The position numbers and the translations under genes were made by a program. From positions 87,836 through 151,835 of the forward strand of contig JBGVGI010000054.1 of NCBI GenBank assembly GCA_045121595.1: DNA of 64,000 nt. The letters run 5' to 3'. The DNA comes from Fumia sp045121595. Its GTDB lineage: Bacteria > Bacillota > Clostridia > Oscillospirales > Ruminococcaceae. Positions 49,816 to 58,823 of the stretch are shown one piece after another. The notes under the pieces were generated by a model that was not told the origin of the DNA, made no database searches, and saw only the letters and a list, made by a program, of their open reading frames with translations. How positions within the stretch are numbered: position 1 is the first letter of the stretch; the number at the start of each line of letters is the position of its first letter.

Positions 49816-51798
49816 TTGCTTATTGACAATAAAATAGAGAAAGATTTTAACCTGTCGGGCGAAGAAATCGAAATTATGCAGCTTATCAGAAGCAAGGCTG
49901 AGGATATCAACATTCCTTTGGCTTTGGAACCTGATATTTTAAAACAGCGTCTTCCTTCCAGAGAGAAAACTCCGCTTATAAAAATTCTTTCTCCCATTCT
50001 TGCGGCGGCTGCAGCTTGTTTTGCCGTTGTAGTAGTGGGAACGCAGAACTTGACACCTTCCGTATCACCGGAATTTATAGACCTTCCCGTGATTTCAGCT
50101 CCGGAAAGCTCAGAAGTTTTTGAAGAAGCTTCTGTAGTGGTTGAAGAACCTAACGTGGAAAAAAATGATGTTGTCAATACTGAAAGCAAAGTTTCTGTTG
50201 AGGTTTCAAAACCCGAAGAAGTATTTGCAGAAAACGTTTCAAATGCCGTTCCCCAAGAGTACAAAGCTCTTTATGGAAAGGTAAAAGAACTTGACAGTAA
50301 AAATCCCGCTCAGGTAAAAGGTGTATCGAGAAGCTCCAATTTCTCGGCAGTTTTCGGAAATAATTCATCTTTGATTTCTGCATATCAAAATGACAGTGAA
50401 AGCCAGTTTGACACAGTGCAGATTAAAGACGGTTATATTTATGCTGTTTCTGACAATAACACCGTTGTTGTAAGCCGTGCAGACGGAGATTATTACGTAG
50501 CAGCTGAAATCTCTGTTGATTTCGGTATGTACCGTGATGAAAAGTATGATTTCAAAGACGTTTCGGTGACAAGCTGTTACGTTGACCAGCAGAGACTTAT
50601 TGTTCTCGGTACTGCATCATATAGTGGTGAAGAAGTTGTAACTGCAATTGCGACTTATGATATCACCTCTCCTGAAAAACCGATACTTCTTGCTAATTCC
50701 TATCAGGATGGCGCTTTGGTTTCTTCAAGAATTTCAGGCGGATTTGCATATATCGTGACCCGCAAGTCTGTATCCAATCCTTCTGAAGGAAACGTTGAAA
50801 CTTATATTCCTTTCAATATGTCAAATCATAAGTATAAAACTCTTGATGCAAAGGCAATTTATCAGAGTGAATACGCACAGAGCCCCTCTTATATCGTGGC
50901 TTCCTCTTTGCTTATCAAAGAGCCGTATGAATTCTACGACACCGTTGCAGTTTTAGGCGACAGTACTGAACTTTATATCGATGAAAGCGGTATCTATCTT
51001 GCAGATAACGTTTACGTGGATTCCACACCTTACACCGCTGTTGTAAGAATTGACTACGGTAAAGGTAATTTCGACGCAGTTACTGCAACTTCTGTTTCGG
51101 GCAGACTCTTTGACTCCAAGTCAATGGATGAGTATGAAGACGTTATCCGTCTTGTAACGTTGCACGGCGACAAATATACTTTGCATACACTTGATATGAA
51201 TCTTCAGGTAATCAGCAGTAATTACGATATTACAAATGGCGCAAAACTTAAAGACGTTGCTTTTGCAAAAGATAAGATGTATCTCTTTGCTACAAACGGA
51301 ACTACCAAGGTTTACGATCTTGGTGATGTATATAACCCCATGGAAAATGCTTACGATGACGTTTCCGGTGTTTTTGGTGAAACAGTAAGCGTTAATTCCG
51401 ACAGAGCAGTTGGTATAAATCTTAATGATAAAGGCCTTGACCTTATACTTTACGACGTAGTTTCTCCGAAACGTATCAGGGAAATTGAAACTGTATCTGT
51501 AAATGACGGTGATATCTACTGCGAGGCTTTTGATAACCGTGATGAGATATTCGTAAAAGGAAATCTTGTAGGCCTTAGTTATTACAAATACGGTGACGAC
51601 GGTGAAACAGGAAGTTATTACGCTCTTTACAACGTTGAAGAAAATTCACTTGTAAAGAAAGTTGAATACCGTTACCCCGTGAAGACCTATCAGCAGAAGG
51701 CTGATATTAAAGGAAATCTTTTATACGTTACAAGTCCTTCATCTGTTGCTGTAATTGACGTAAACAGTGGCAGGGTGCTTTGGGAAACTGAAATTTAA
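49816..51798 (+). CDS. Membrane-anchored beta-propeller protein, probable partner of the ECF sigma
   Basis: The 660-residue protein has a cytoplasmic N-terminus of about 55 residues, one membrane helix (ILSPILAAAAACFAVVVVG), an acidic Ser/Val/Glu-rich stalk and a large extracellular C-terminal part (about 200-660). That part has repeated beta-strand blocks (DGYIYAVSDNNTVVVSR, LIVLGTASYSGEE, GFAYIVTRKS, KMYLFATNGTTKVYDL, GNLLYVTSPSSVAVIDV) like the propeller family PF09826. The start is TTG, seven bases after aggagg. The topology and coupling to the sigma gene suggest an anti-sigma sensor, but no classical anti-sigma motif (such as a zinc HxxxCxxC) is present. Confidence 0.8.
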   Translation: MLIDNKIEKDFNLSGEEIEIMQLIRSKAEDINIPLALEPDILKQRLPSREKTPLIKILSPILAAAAACFAVVVVGTQNLTPSVSPEFIDLPVISAPESSEVFEEASVVVEEPNVEKNDVVNTESKVSVEVSKPEEVFAENVSNAVPQEYKALYGKVKELDSKNPAQVKGVSRSSNFSAVFGNNSSLISAYQNDSESQFDTVQIKDGYIYAVSDNNTVVVSRADGDYYVAAEISVDFGMYRDEKYDFKDVSVTSCYVDQQRLIVLGTASYSGEEVVTAIATYDITSPEKPILLANSYQDGALVSSRISGGFAYIVTRKSVSNPSEGNVETYIPFNMSNHKYKTLDAKAIYQSEYAQSPSYIVASSLLIKEPYEFYDTVAVLGDSTELYIDESGIYLADNVYVDSTPYTAVVRIDYGKGNFDAVTATSVSGRLFDSKSMDEYEDVIRLVTLHGDKYTLHTLDMNLQVISSNYDITNGAKLKDVAFAKDKMYLFATNGTTKVYDLGDVYNPMENAYDDVSGVFGETVSVNSDRAVGINLNDKGLDLILYDVVSPKRIREIETVSVNDGDIYCEAFDNRDEIFVKGNLVGLSYYKYGDDGETGSYYALYNVEENSLVKKVEYRYPVKTYQQKADIKGNLLYVTSPSSVAVIDVNSGRVLWETEI

Positions 51799-51835
51799 CA
51801 ATTCCTCTTTTTTCATAAAACCCCTTCATATTTTT

Positions 51836-51872
51836 AATGCCGTTTATCATTTGATAAACGGCATCTTTTTTT
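51836..51872. terminator. Bidirectional terminator
   Basis: Inverted repeat ATGCCGTTTATC / GATAAACGGCAT with a 4-nt loop and T7 lies between convergent genes. Confidence 0.88.
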
Positions 51873-51874
51873 GT

Positions 51875-52660
51875 TTATTCAATTGTTTCAGACTGAAGGG
51901 GGACGTAATGCTCTCTTAAATAGTCAAGCCAGAGGTTGTAAACGGATGGGCCGAAATGCATACCATCGGAACTTGCAGAATCGGGAAGACATCCGTTTTC
52001 GTCTTTTACAGCTTCTGCAACGTAAACGAAATATACTTCTTTTTCGGTTGCAAGGTCTAAGATTGCATCGTTGTATTCATCAATTTTACTGTTTGCATAT
52101 CGGTCATCTTCTTTTTCTTTGGAAGCGGTAACCGGCATAATGGACTGAAGATATATTTGACTGTCAGGGTGAGACGCTTTTACATTGTCGATAAATTCGC
52201 CGTAAAGCTCAATTACTTTATCTTTTGAGAGAAAAGCAACTCCGTTTGACCCGAGCATAATATAAATCTTTTTGGCATTTATATCTTTTATCGCATCGGC
52301 AACGGTAAGAGAGGTTTTATTCTTTTCGATACATGCTTTGGTCAAAATTGTCTGGGGGTTGATGCCTGTTGAAGCGAAAACTTTGTTTTCGTCTAAAATC
52401 TTGTAAGCACTGAGACCAACTGTCAGTGAGTCACCGATAAAGATAGCATCGTCAAACCATTCTTCACCTTGTGGGATTTCGTTTTTGGGAATAGGTGCGC
52501 CTAAAAACGGGTCTTTGACGATGGGTGGCTCAGAGCTTTCCTCTTCTGTTATATTGCTTGTGCCGACGGGGTCAAACAGAGTGTCCATAACAAAATATGA
52601 AGCCACTATAACCCCTAAGAAAGCGATAATGGAAATAAGTATAATAAGGAATTTTTTCAT
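51875..52660 (-). CDS. Membrane-anchored or secreted SGNH/GDSL hydrolase
   Basis: The 261-residue protein has an N-terminal hydrophobic segment (residues ~4-26) and a short acidic linker. The SGNH domain follows: block I FIGDSLTVGL with the nucleophile Ser, block III GSNGV with Gly and Asn, and block V DGMHFG with the Asp/His pair. It likely removes acyl groups from an envelope polymer or lipid. The substrate is unknown. It is 10 bases downstream of the dehydrogenase gene on the same strand. Confidence 0.88.
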   Translation of the reverse strand: MKKFLIILISIIAFLGVIVASYFVMDTLFDPVGTSNITEEESSEPPIVKDPFLGAPIPKNEIPQGEEWFDDAIFIGDSLTVGLSAYKILDENKVFASTGINPQTILTKACIEKNKTSLTVADAIKDINAKKIYIMLGSNGVAFLSKDKVIELYGEFIDNVKASHPDSQIYLQSIMPVTASKEKEDDRYANSKIDEYNDAILDLATEKEVYFVYVAEAVKDENGCLPDSASSDGMHFGPSVYNLWLDYLREHYVPLQSETIE

Positions 52661-52670
52661 AACACACCTC

Positions 52671-53408
52671 TTAAATTACAAGTCCGCCGTTGGGAGCGAT
52701 TACCTGACCCGTGATAAAATCAGAATCACTTGACCCTAAGAAAAGTACGCTTTTTGCAACGTCCTGAGGAGTTCCGATAACGCCAAGCGGAGTTTCTTCA
52801 ACGAGGGCGTCGACAGTTTCTTTATCAAGATGTCCGTTCATCGGGGTATCGATAAAACCGGGTGCAACACAGTTTACCTGAATTCCTGAAGGGCCGAGTT
52901 CCTTGGCTAAAGCTTTTGTGAAAGCGATTACCGCACCTTTTGATGCGGAGTAATGCACTTCACAGGAAGCGCCAACCTGACCCCACATAGAGGAAATATT
53001 GATAATTTTCCCTTTTTTCTTTGAAATCATACTTTTTACTGCTTCCTGACAGCAGAAAAACATACCTTTAACATTGAGATTGAAAATTCTGTCCCAGTCA
53101 CTTTCTGTGATGTCGGTAAATAGTTTCTGTTCAGAAACTCCTGCGTTGTTTACAAGGATGTCTATATCCCCGAAAGTGGCTTTTGCCTCATCAAAAAGAC
53201 GGATAACTTCATTTCTGTCTGTAAGGTCTGCCGAAACGGTTATCGCACTGAAAGGGCGGGAGTCATTCATAGCAGAGGAAAGTTTTGTAATTTCCTTGCC
53301 GTTTTTGTTGTAATGCATTATGACTTTATATCCTTTTTGCCAGAATGCGACGGAAATAGCTTCACCTATCCCACCTGAAGCACCTGTTATCAAAACTGTT
53401 TTATTCAT
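52671..53408 (-). CDS. Short-chain dehydrogenase/reductase (FabG-like)
   Basis: The 245-residue classical SDR has the cofactor motif TGASGGIG, NNAGVS, catalytic Ser in NISSMWG and the YxxxK pair in YSASK. The length and tail (GQVIAPNGGLVI) resemble 3-oxoacyl-ACP reductase, but no other fatty acid synthesis genes are nearby, so the substrate is uncertain. The ATG at 53408 follows ggaggg; a longer frame lacks a site. Confidence 0.88.
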   Translation of the reverse strand: MNKTVLITGASGGIGEAISVAFWQKGYKVIMHYNKNGKEITKLSSAMNDSRPFSAITVSADLTDRNEVIRLFDEAKATFGDIDILVNNAGVSEQKLFTDITESDWDRIFNLNVKGMFFCCQEAVKSMISKKKGKIINISSMWGQVGASCEVHYSASKGAVIAFTKALAKELGPSGIQVNCVAPGFIDTPMNGHLDKETVDALVEETPLGVIGTPQDVAKSVLFLGSSDSDFITGQVIAPNGGLVI

Positions 53409-53427
53409 ATTATCCCTCCGTGAAAAC

Positions 53428-53456
53428 ATTATACATCATTTTAAAAAAGTATACAA
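53428..53456 (-). promoter_or_regulatory. Promoter of the SDR-SGNH pair
   Basis: On the minus strand TTGTAT (53456-53451), 17 bases, TATAAT (53433-53428). Confidence 0.7.
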
Positions 53457-53506
53457 GTGGGGTTTTAGGCATAAGATGTATTAATTAAAGAAAAAGGAGG
53501 TTTATT

Positions 53507-56065
53507 GTGGAAAACTTGGGACTTACTTCTGCCGAAGCGGCAAAAAGGCTTCGAAGTAATGGGAAGAATATATTAAAGGAAGGCAAAAAGAAAAATCCTT
53601 TAAAAACTTTTGTGAGTCAATTTAAGGACTTTTTGACTATAGTGCTCCTTTGCAGTACGGTGGTTACCGTTTTTATGGGAGAATACGTCGAGGCTATGAC
53701 GATAGGCGTTATCATTCTGTTAAACGGGATAATGGGTTTTGTTCAGGAGATAAAAACCGAAAAAACCCTTGAAGCGTTAAAAAAGATGGCGTCCCCCGTG
53801 TCCAAGGTTTACAGGGACAACAAACTCGTCACAGTACCGAGTGAGGATATTGCAGTGGGTGACGTAATAGCACTGGAATCAGGTGACAGGGTAAGCGCTG
53901 ATGCTATAATTTTGAAATCCAACAGACTTTCAGTTGACGAGTCAATGCTTACGGGGGAATCAATACCCATTGAAAAAGAGGAAAAAGACGGTATTTTTTC
54001 GGGTACCAACGTCACAAACGGAAGATGCCTTGCCGAAGTGACAAAAACGGGAATGAAAACCCGTATGGGTGAGATTGCAAAGATGATGGATGAAATCAAG
54101 GAAGAAGAAACACCTTTGCAAAAACGCCTTGACGAGCTCGGCAAAATAATTGCGGTGGGTTGTCTTATAATTTGCTTTGTGGTGGCATTAGCAGGGGTTT
54201 TGCGCGGAGAAAAGCTTTTCGATATGCTTTTAACGGGTGTGAGCCTTGCAGTGGCGGCAGTACCTGAGGGGTTACCTGCAATCGTTACGGTATCACTTGC
54301 ACTTGCAGTGGGCAGAATGGTTAAAAGAAAATCACTTATAAGAAAACTTCACGCGGTTGAAAGCTTAGGTTGTGCCGATATAATCTGCTCGGATAAAACG
54401 GGAACTTTAACCGAAAATAAAATGACTGTTGAAGAAATTTACCTTTCGGGAGAAGTCATTAAGACAGGCAAAAAAGGTGATTTTAAAATTGGAGATAAAT
54501 TTGTCAACGTAAGAAATTCCGAAGCGGGAAGAATTTTGCTTAAAGCGTGTGTTCTTTGCAATAACGCCGTTATCCGTGTTGAGAAAAAGGAAACGGCAGT
54601 GATAGGCTCGCCTACCGAGGGGGCTTTGCTTATGATGGCAAAGAATGCAGGAGTTTTGCAAAAGGATATCGGGGAGGAATTTATAAAGAAAGACGAAAAT
54701 CCTTTTGACAGTAAAAGGAAGATGATGTCCGTTTTAGTTGAAAATAAAAAAGGTGAAAGATTTACGGTGGTAAAAGGTGCTGCGGAAATGCTTTTGCCGA
54801 AATGTATCGGAATAATGCTTTCGGATAAAACGGTACCGCTTGACAGCAATATTACAAAAGAAATAGAACAAAAAGCTTCCGATATGGCAAAAAGGGGACT
54901 CAGGGTAATTGCCGTAGGATATAATAAAAGTGACGTCCTTACGGAAAATTCAGTTATTTTCTTAGGTCTTATCGGTATGCTTGACCCACCGAGAAAAGAA
55001 GCGAAAGAGGCAGTTTCAAAATGCAAAAAAGCAGGTATAAAAACTGTTATGATTACGGGTGACCATAAAGATACCGCTTGTGCTATCGCTCGTAAAATCG
55101 GAATTTTTCGTGACGGTGACAAGGTTTTGACGGGAAACGAGCTTGAAAGAATAAGTGATACGGAGCTTGAAAGAATCATTGAAGATGTAACAGTTTTTGC
55201 AAGGGTAAGTCCTCATCACAAACTGAAAATAGTTAAAGCATTTAAAAAAAGAGGCCACATCGTTGCAATGACGGGCGATGGAGTCAACGATGCCCCTGCG
55301 ATAAAAGAAGCAGATATCGGAGTCAGTATGGGTATTACGGGTACTGACGTCACCAAGGAAGCAAGTGACGTGATACTGCTTGACGATAACTTTAAAACCC
55401 TTGTTACTGCGGTTGAAGAGGGAAGAACTATTTATGCGAACATCAGAAAATTTATAAGATATCTCCTTTCTTGTAATATCGGTGAAGTGCTTACGATGTT
55501 TTCAGGGATTATTATGGGAATGCCGACCGTTCTTTTGCCGATACATATTTTGCTTGTTAATCTTGTTACAGACGGGCTTCCCGCAATAGCTTTAGGACTC
55601 GAACCCGGTGAAAGGGATTGTATGAAAAAACGTCCGCGAAGGTCAAATGAAAGTATTTTTTCAAACGGTCTTTTAAGTACCGTTATTTTCAGAGGCTCAC
55701 TTATCGGGCTTACGACGTTGGCAGTTTTTTCACATTTTCTTAACGGTACGAGGGATATAACTTTGGCAAGAAGTGCCGCTTTGCTCACTCTGGTTTTAAC
55801 ACAACTTATCCACGTTTTTGAATGTAAGAGTGAGGAAAGGACGATTTTCACAGTGCCGTTTTTTAGCAACCTGAAGCTTATAGGTGCCGTATTTTTGTCG
55901 GCGGTGATAATATTTGTAGCGGTGTACTGGCAACCTGCACAGTTTGTTTTCAAAACGGCACCGCTCTGCAAAAAAGATTTGCTCACAGTATTTCTGTACA
56001 TTTCAATTGCACCTTTGTTGTCGGCAGTCGTACAATGGATTTTCAACCGAAAAAAGAGTACCTGA
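53507..56065 (+). CDS. P-type Ca2+-type cation ATPase
   Basis: The 852-residue P2-type pump has TGES (LTGESIPIEKE), phosphorylated Asp296 in SDKTGTLTEN, the hinge TGDGVNDAPAIKEADIG and Ca2+-ligand helices: M4 VPEGLP, M5 NIGEV and M6 NLVTDGLPAIALGLEP. This combination fits bacterial SERCA/LMCA-like calcium pumps. The start is GTG after aaaggaggt. The last codons and stop lie inside the left arm of an inverted-repeat element, so the extreme C-terminus may have been changed by its insertion. It has no obvious operon partner. Confidence 0.93.
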   Translation: MENLGLTSAEAAKRLRSNGKNILKEGKKKNPLKTFVSQFKDFLTIVLLCSTVVTVFMGEYVEAMTIGVIILLNGIMGFVQEIKTEKTLEALKKMASPVSKVYRDNKLVTVPSEDIAVGDVIALESGDRVSADAIILKSNRLSVDESMLTGESIPIEKEEKDGIFSGTNVTNGRCLAEVTKTGMKTRMGEIAKMMDEIKEEETPLQKRLDELGKIIAVGCLIICFVVALAGVLRGEKLFDMLLTGVSLAVAAVPEGLPAIVTVSLALAVGRMVKRKSLIRKLHAVESLGCADIICSDKTGTLTENKMTVEEIYLSGEVIKTGKKGDFKIGDKFVNVRNSEAGRILLKACVLCNNAVIRVEKKETAVIGSPTEGALLMMAKNAGVLQKDIGEEFIKKDENPFDSKRKMMSVLVENKKGERFTVVKGAAEMLLPKCIGIMLSDKTVPLDSNITKEIEQKASDMAKRGLRVIAVGYNKSDVLTENSVIFLGLIGMLDPPRKEAKEAVSKCKKAGIKTVMITGDHKDTACAIARKIGIFRDGDKVLTGNELERISDTELERIIEDVTVFARVSPHHKLKIVKAFKKRGHIVAMTGDGVNDAPAIKEADIGVSMGITGTDVTKEASDVILLDDNFKTLVTAVEEGRTIYANIRKFIRYLLSCNIGEVLTMFSGIIMGMPTVLLPIHILLVNLVTDGLPAIALGLEPGERDCMKKRPRRSNESIFSNGLLSTVIFRGSLIGLTTLAVFSHFLNGTRDITLARSAALLTLVLTQLIHVFECKSEERTIFTVPFFSNLKLIGAVFLSAVIIFVAVYWQPAQFVFKTAPLCKKDLLTVFLYISIAPLLSAVVQWIFNRKKST

Positions 56066-56126
56066 CGGCGTCTTCACTTAGGGATAATTCGCCCAAATCA
56101 TTACTTTATTTGCGAACTAATATGTT

Positions 56127-56168
56127 AAAAGCCTACGATAATGCTGACGCATATCGTAGGCTTTTGCC
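56127..56168. terminator. Terminator inside the MITE-like element
   Basis: Inverted repeat AAAAGCCTACGATA / TATCGTAGGCTTTT with an 11-nt loop; it can end transcription of the P-ATPase gene. Confidence 0.8.
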
Positions 56169-56216
56169 TTTTATTTCATTAAAAAAGTTAATGATTTGGG
56201 TGTATACAGTTTTGTA

Positions 56217-56310
56217 ACGAATATATTTGCTTTGCCTTGAAGTCACGAAAACGCAGTAATACTTGATGTCTTACAAGGTTTCGTGACAATAAGGCGGAGC
56301 AAATATTCGT
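56217..56310. repeat. Long imperfect inverted repeat inside the element
   Basis: Arms 56217-56250 and 56279-56310 pair over blocks such as ACGAATA/TATTCGT, TTTGCT/AGCAAA, GCCTT/AAGGC and GTCACGAAA/TTTCGTGAC, with a 28-nt loop. An RNA from either strand would form a long hairpin. Confidence 0.8.
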
Positions 56311-56367
56311 GAAAAACCGATTTCTTCCTAATTGAAGGCGCCGAACGGTACTCTTTTTTTCTTGTAG

Positions 56368-56396
56368 TTGATTATTTTAATTTTTTTTGGTATAAT
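56368..56396 (+). promoter_or_regulatory. Promoter of the surface polymer cluster
   Basis: TTGATT (56368-56373), 17 bases, TATAAT (56391-56396) with an extended TG. It starts five bases after the right end of the inverted-repeat element. Confidence 0.8.
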
Positions 56397-56441
56397 GTAT
56401 AATACCAAAGTATGTATGTAAATTTTTATGAGGATTTTATT

Positions 56442-57257
56442 ATGGACTTTTCAGTATTGATGTCGGTTTATATAAAAGAAAAACCGCAGTATTTTAAAGA
56501 ATGTCTTGACAGTTTACTGAGTCAGACTGTTTTGCCGACTCAGATAGTTATGGTGGAGGACGGCCCACTTACAGAAGAGCTTTACAGTATTATAAATGAA
56601 TATAAAGAAAAGACGGATATCATAAAGAGCGTTCCTTTAAAAGAAAACGTAGGTCTTGGAAAGGCGCTCAGTATCGGACTTGCAGCTTGTGATTATCCTC
56701 TGGTTGCAAGAATGGATACCGATGATATAGCTTTCCCTGAGAGATTTGAGTATCAGCTCAAGGCTTTTGAAGAAGACCCTGAGCTTGATATCTGCGGTAC
56801 TCACGCACTGGAGTTTGACGGGAACACCGAAAATATTATTTCAAAGAAAACAGTTCCCGTAACTCACGAAGAAATTTACGAATACGCAAAAAAGAGAAAT
56901 CCTTTTAACCATCCTACCGTTATGTATAAGAAAAAAGCGGTACTTGATGCAGGGGATTATCAACACGCGATGGGCTTTGAGGATTATTTCCTCTGGGCAA
57001 GGATGCTTGTAAACGGTGCAAAAGCCAAAAATATTGACGAGTATCTTCTTTACTTCAGGACGGGCGGAGATATGTTCAAACGTCGTGGAGGATATAAATA
57101 CCTTAAAAGCGCTCTTGCAGTGAAAAAAAGAATTCACAAAACGGGGTTAAACAGCTTTTCGGATTATTTTATTTCCTCTGCAGTGCATATCGCAGTAAGC
57201 CTTATGCCGAATAAACTCAGAAGTTTTGTTTACCGTAAGTTCTTAAGAAAGAATTGA
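56442..57257 (+). CDS. Family 2 glycosyltransferase
   Basis: The 271-residue GT-A protein opens with FSVLMSVYIKE, then IVMVEDGP and the metal-binding DxD-type MDTDDIAFPERF. A later ED motif (MGFEDYFLWARM) is the likely catalytic base region. It has no clear membrane segment except a possible amphipathic tail. I start it at the ATG after gagga; a longer frame from 56412 lies in the promoter-proximal leader. It is the first gene of the polymer cluster. Confidence 0.9.
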   Translation: MDFSVLMSVYIKEKPQYFKECLDSLLSQTVLPTQIVMVEDGPLTEELYSIINEYKEKTDIIKSVPLKENVGLGKALSIGLAACDYPLVARMDTDDIAFPERFEYQLKAFEEDPELDICGTHALEFDGNTENIISKKTVPVTHEEIYEYAKKRNPFNHPTVMYKKKAVLDAGDYQHAMGFEDYFLWARMLVNGAKAKNIDEYLLYFRTGGDMFKRRGGYKYLKSALAVKKRIHKTGLNSFSDYFISSAVHIAVSLMPNKLRSFVYRKFLRKN

Positions 57258-57265
57258 GGAGCTTT

Positions 57266-58423
57266 ATGAAAAAGAAAATAATACTTGCTATGAGCGGTTT
57301 TTTATCAGCCGTGAATAAGATTATCCCCAAAAACCCAAAAAAGATTGTTTTTTACAGTAATATGGGTTTTCGTGATAACGTAAAAGCCGTGTACGATTAT
57401 CTTGTATCGGAAGACTGTACAGAATATAAAATCATCTGTGCCGTTAACGATTATAAACAGTTTGATAAACTGCCTCACCCCGATAACGTTAAATTTGTGA
57501 GCAACCTTTCGGGTGTGAAACACTTTTTTACGGCAAAATACTTTTTCTATTCTTTTGGAAAGTATCCCGTAAAGCCTTCAAAAAAACAGATGGCTATCAA
57601 CGTATGGCACGGGTCTCCGCTTAAAAAGATAGGAAACTATCTTGACGATAACGATTATAATTTCTTCACCTACGTTCTTGCAGCATCTGACTTTTTTGCC
57701 CCCATTATGCAAAAATCGTTTAACTGTGACGAAAGTCAGGTAAAGGTATGCGGACATCCGAGAAATGACGCACTGTTTAACGAGAACGAGGCGGTTAAGC
57801 AACTTGGATTTACCGAAGAATACAAAAAGGTTATTCTGTGGCTTCCTACTTTCAGACAGTCAACGTTTCTCGGAAACAACGATACAAAGGTTTTAGCGGG
57901 TACGGGACTTCCAATTCTTTCGGACAGAGAGGATATGGCAAAGGTTAATAAGCGCCTTGTTGAAGACAACTGTCTTATGATTGCCAAAATCCATCCGGCA
58001 CAGGACTTAAGTCTTATTGACACAGAAGGTTTCAGTAACATAAAGATTGTCACCAATGCTGAGATGCAGAATAAAAATTGCAATCTTTACGAGCTTTTGT
58101 CAAAAGCTGATGCGCTTATCACAGACTATTCTTCAGTGTATTTTGATTACCTTCTTTTAAACCGCCCGATAGGATTTACTGTCGACGATATCGAAGAATA
58201 TATGAATAACAGAGGATTTGTCGTTGATAACCCATATGAAATTATGCCGGGTAAATTCATTAACACTCCCGAAGAGTTTATAAGCTTTGTAAACGACCTT
58301 CTTGACGGCAGAGATGAGTTTAAAGAAGACCGCGAGAGGGTAAACGACTTAGTTAATAAATATCACGACGGCAAAGACTGTAAACGAGTTTTAGAAATTG
58401 CAGGAATAAGAAAAGAGGTTTAA
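57266..58423 (+). CDS. CDP-glycerol glycerophosphotransferase (TagB/TagF-like)
   Basis: The 385-residue protein has motifs of the teichoic acid polymerase family: INVWHGSPLKKIG, VCGHPRNDALF, ILWLPTFRQS, KIHPAQDLS and ADALITDYSSVYFDYLLLNRPIGF. It transfers glycerol phosphate (or a related polyol phosphate) from CDP-glycerol to a growing or acceptor chain at the inner membrane face. The ATG at 57266 follows gagga. It is adjacent to tagD, which supplies CDP-glycerol. Confidence 0.92.
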   Translation: MKKKIILAMSGFLSAVNKIIPKNPKKIVFYSNMGFRDNVKAVYDYLVSEDCTEYKIICAVNDYKQFDKLPHPDNVKFVSNLSGVKHFFTAKYFFYSFGKYPVKPSKKQMAINVWHGSPLKKIGNYLDDNDYNFFTYVLAASDFFAPIMQKSFNCDESQVKVCGHPRNDALFNENEAVKQLGFTEEYKKVILWLPTFRQSTFLGNNDTKVLAGTGLPILSDREDMAKVNKRLVEDNCLMIAKIHPAQDLSLIDTEGFSNIKIVTNAEMQNKNCNLYELLSKADALITDYSSVYFDYLLLNRPIGFTVDDIEEYMNNRGFVVDNPYEIMPGKFINTPEEFISFVNDLLDGRDEFKEDRERVNDLVNKYHDGKDCKRVLEIAGIRKEV

Positions 58424-58425
58424 TT

Positions 58426-58821
58426 ATGAGAAAAGTTATTACATACGGTACTTTTGACCTTTTACATTACGGACATATCAATTTGCTTAAAAGAGCAAAA
58501 GAGCAGGGTGATTATCTTATCGTTGCCCTTTCTACAGATGAGTTTAACAGGGGTAAGGGTAAGGAGTGTTATTTCCCTTATGAAAAGAGAAAAGCACTTT
58601 TAGAAGCTATCCGCTACGTTGACCTCGTTATTCCTGAAACTTGCTGGGAGCAGAAAAGGGAAGACGTTAAGGAATTTAAGGTTGACGTTTTTGTAATGGG
58701 TGATGACTGGGAAGGTAAATTCGATTTTCTTTCCGACCTTTGCGAAGTGGTATATTTGCCACGCACTCCCGAAATTTCAACTACAAAGATTAAATCCGAC
58801 TTACTCTCCAAGGAGGAGTAA
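58426..58821 (+). CDS. tagD: Glycerol-3-phosphate cytidylyltransferase
   Basis: This enzyme makes CDP-glycerol from CTP and glycerol 3-phosphate. The 131-residue protein has the nucleotidyltransferase HxGH motif (His14-Tyr-Gly-His17 in GTFDLLHYGHINLL), RGKGKECYFPYEKR and the C-terminal RTPEISTTKIK signature. It is 2 bases after the CDP-glycerol transferase gene. Confidence 0.97.
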   Translation: MRKVITYGTFDLLHYGHINLLKRAKEQGDYLIVALSTDEFNRGKGKECYFPYEKRKALLEAIRYVDLVIPETCWEQKREDVKEFKVDVFVMGDDWEGKFDFLSDLCEVVYLPRTPEISTTKIKSDLLSKEE

Positions 58822-58823
58822 TT

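Larger units (their letters stand above)
56050..56363. mobile_element. MITE-like element with about 38-bp terminal inverted repeats
   Basis: The left end (56050-56089) and the reverse complement of the right end (about 56325-56363) share AAAAAAGAGTACC, then CGGCG, CTTCA and TTAGG in register with only scattered mismatches. The interior has no gene and contains two further hairpins. The length is about 314 bp. The left arm contains the TGA stop of the P-ATPase gene. No certain target duplication was identified. It is non-autonomous, and no transposase is in the window. Confidence 0.75.

Noticed and set aside
56035..56217. 60-codon frame after the P-ATPase
   Set aside because: It overlaps the ATPase end, runs through the inverted-repeat element and its terminator, and has no ribosome site or recognisable domain.
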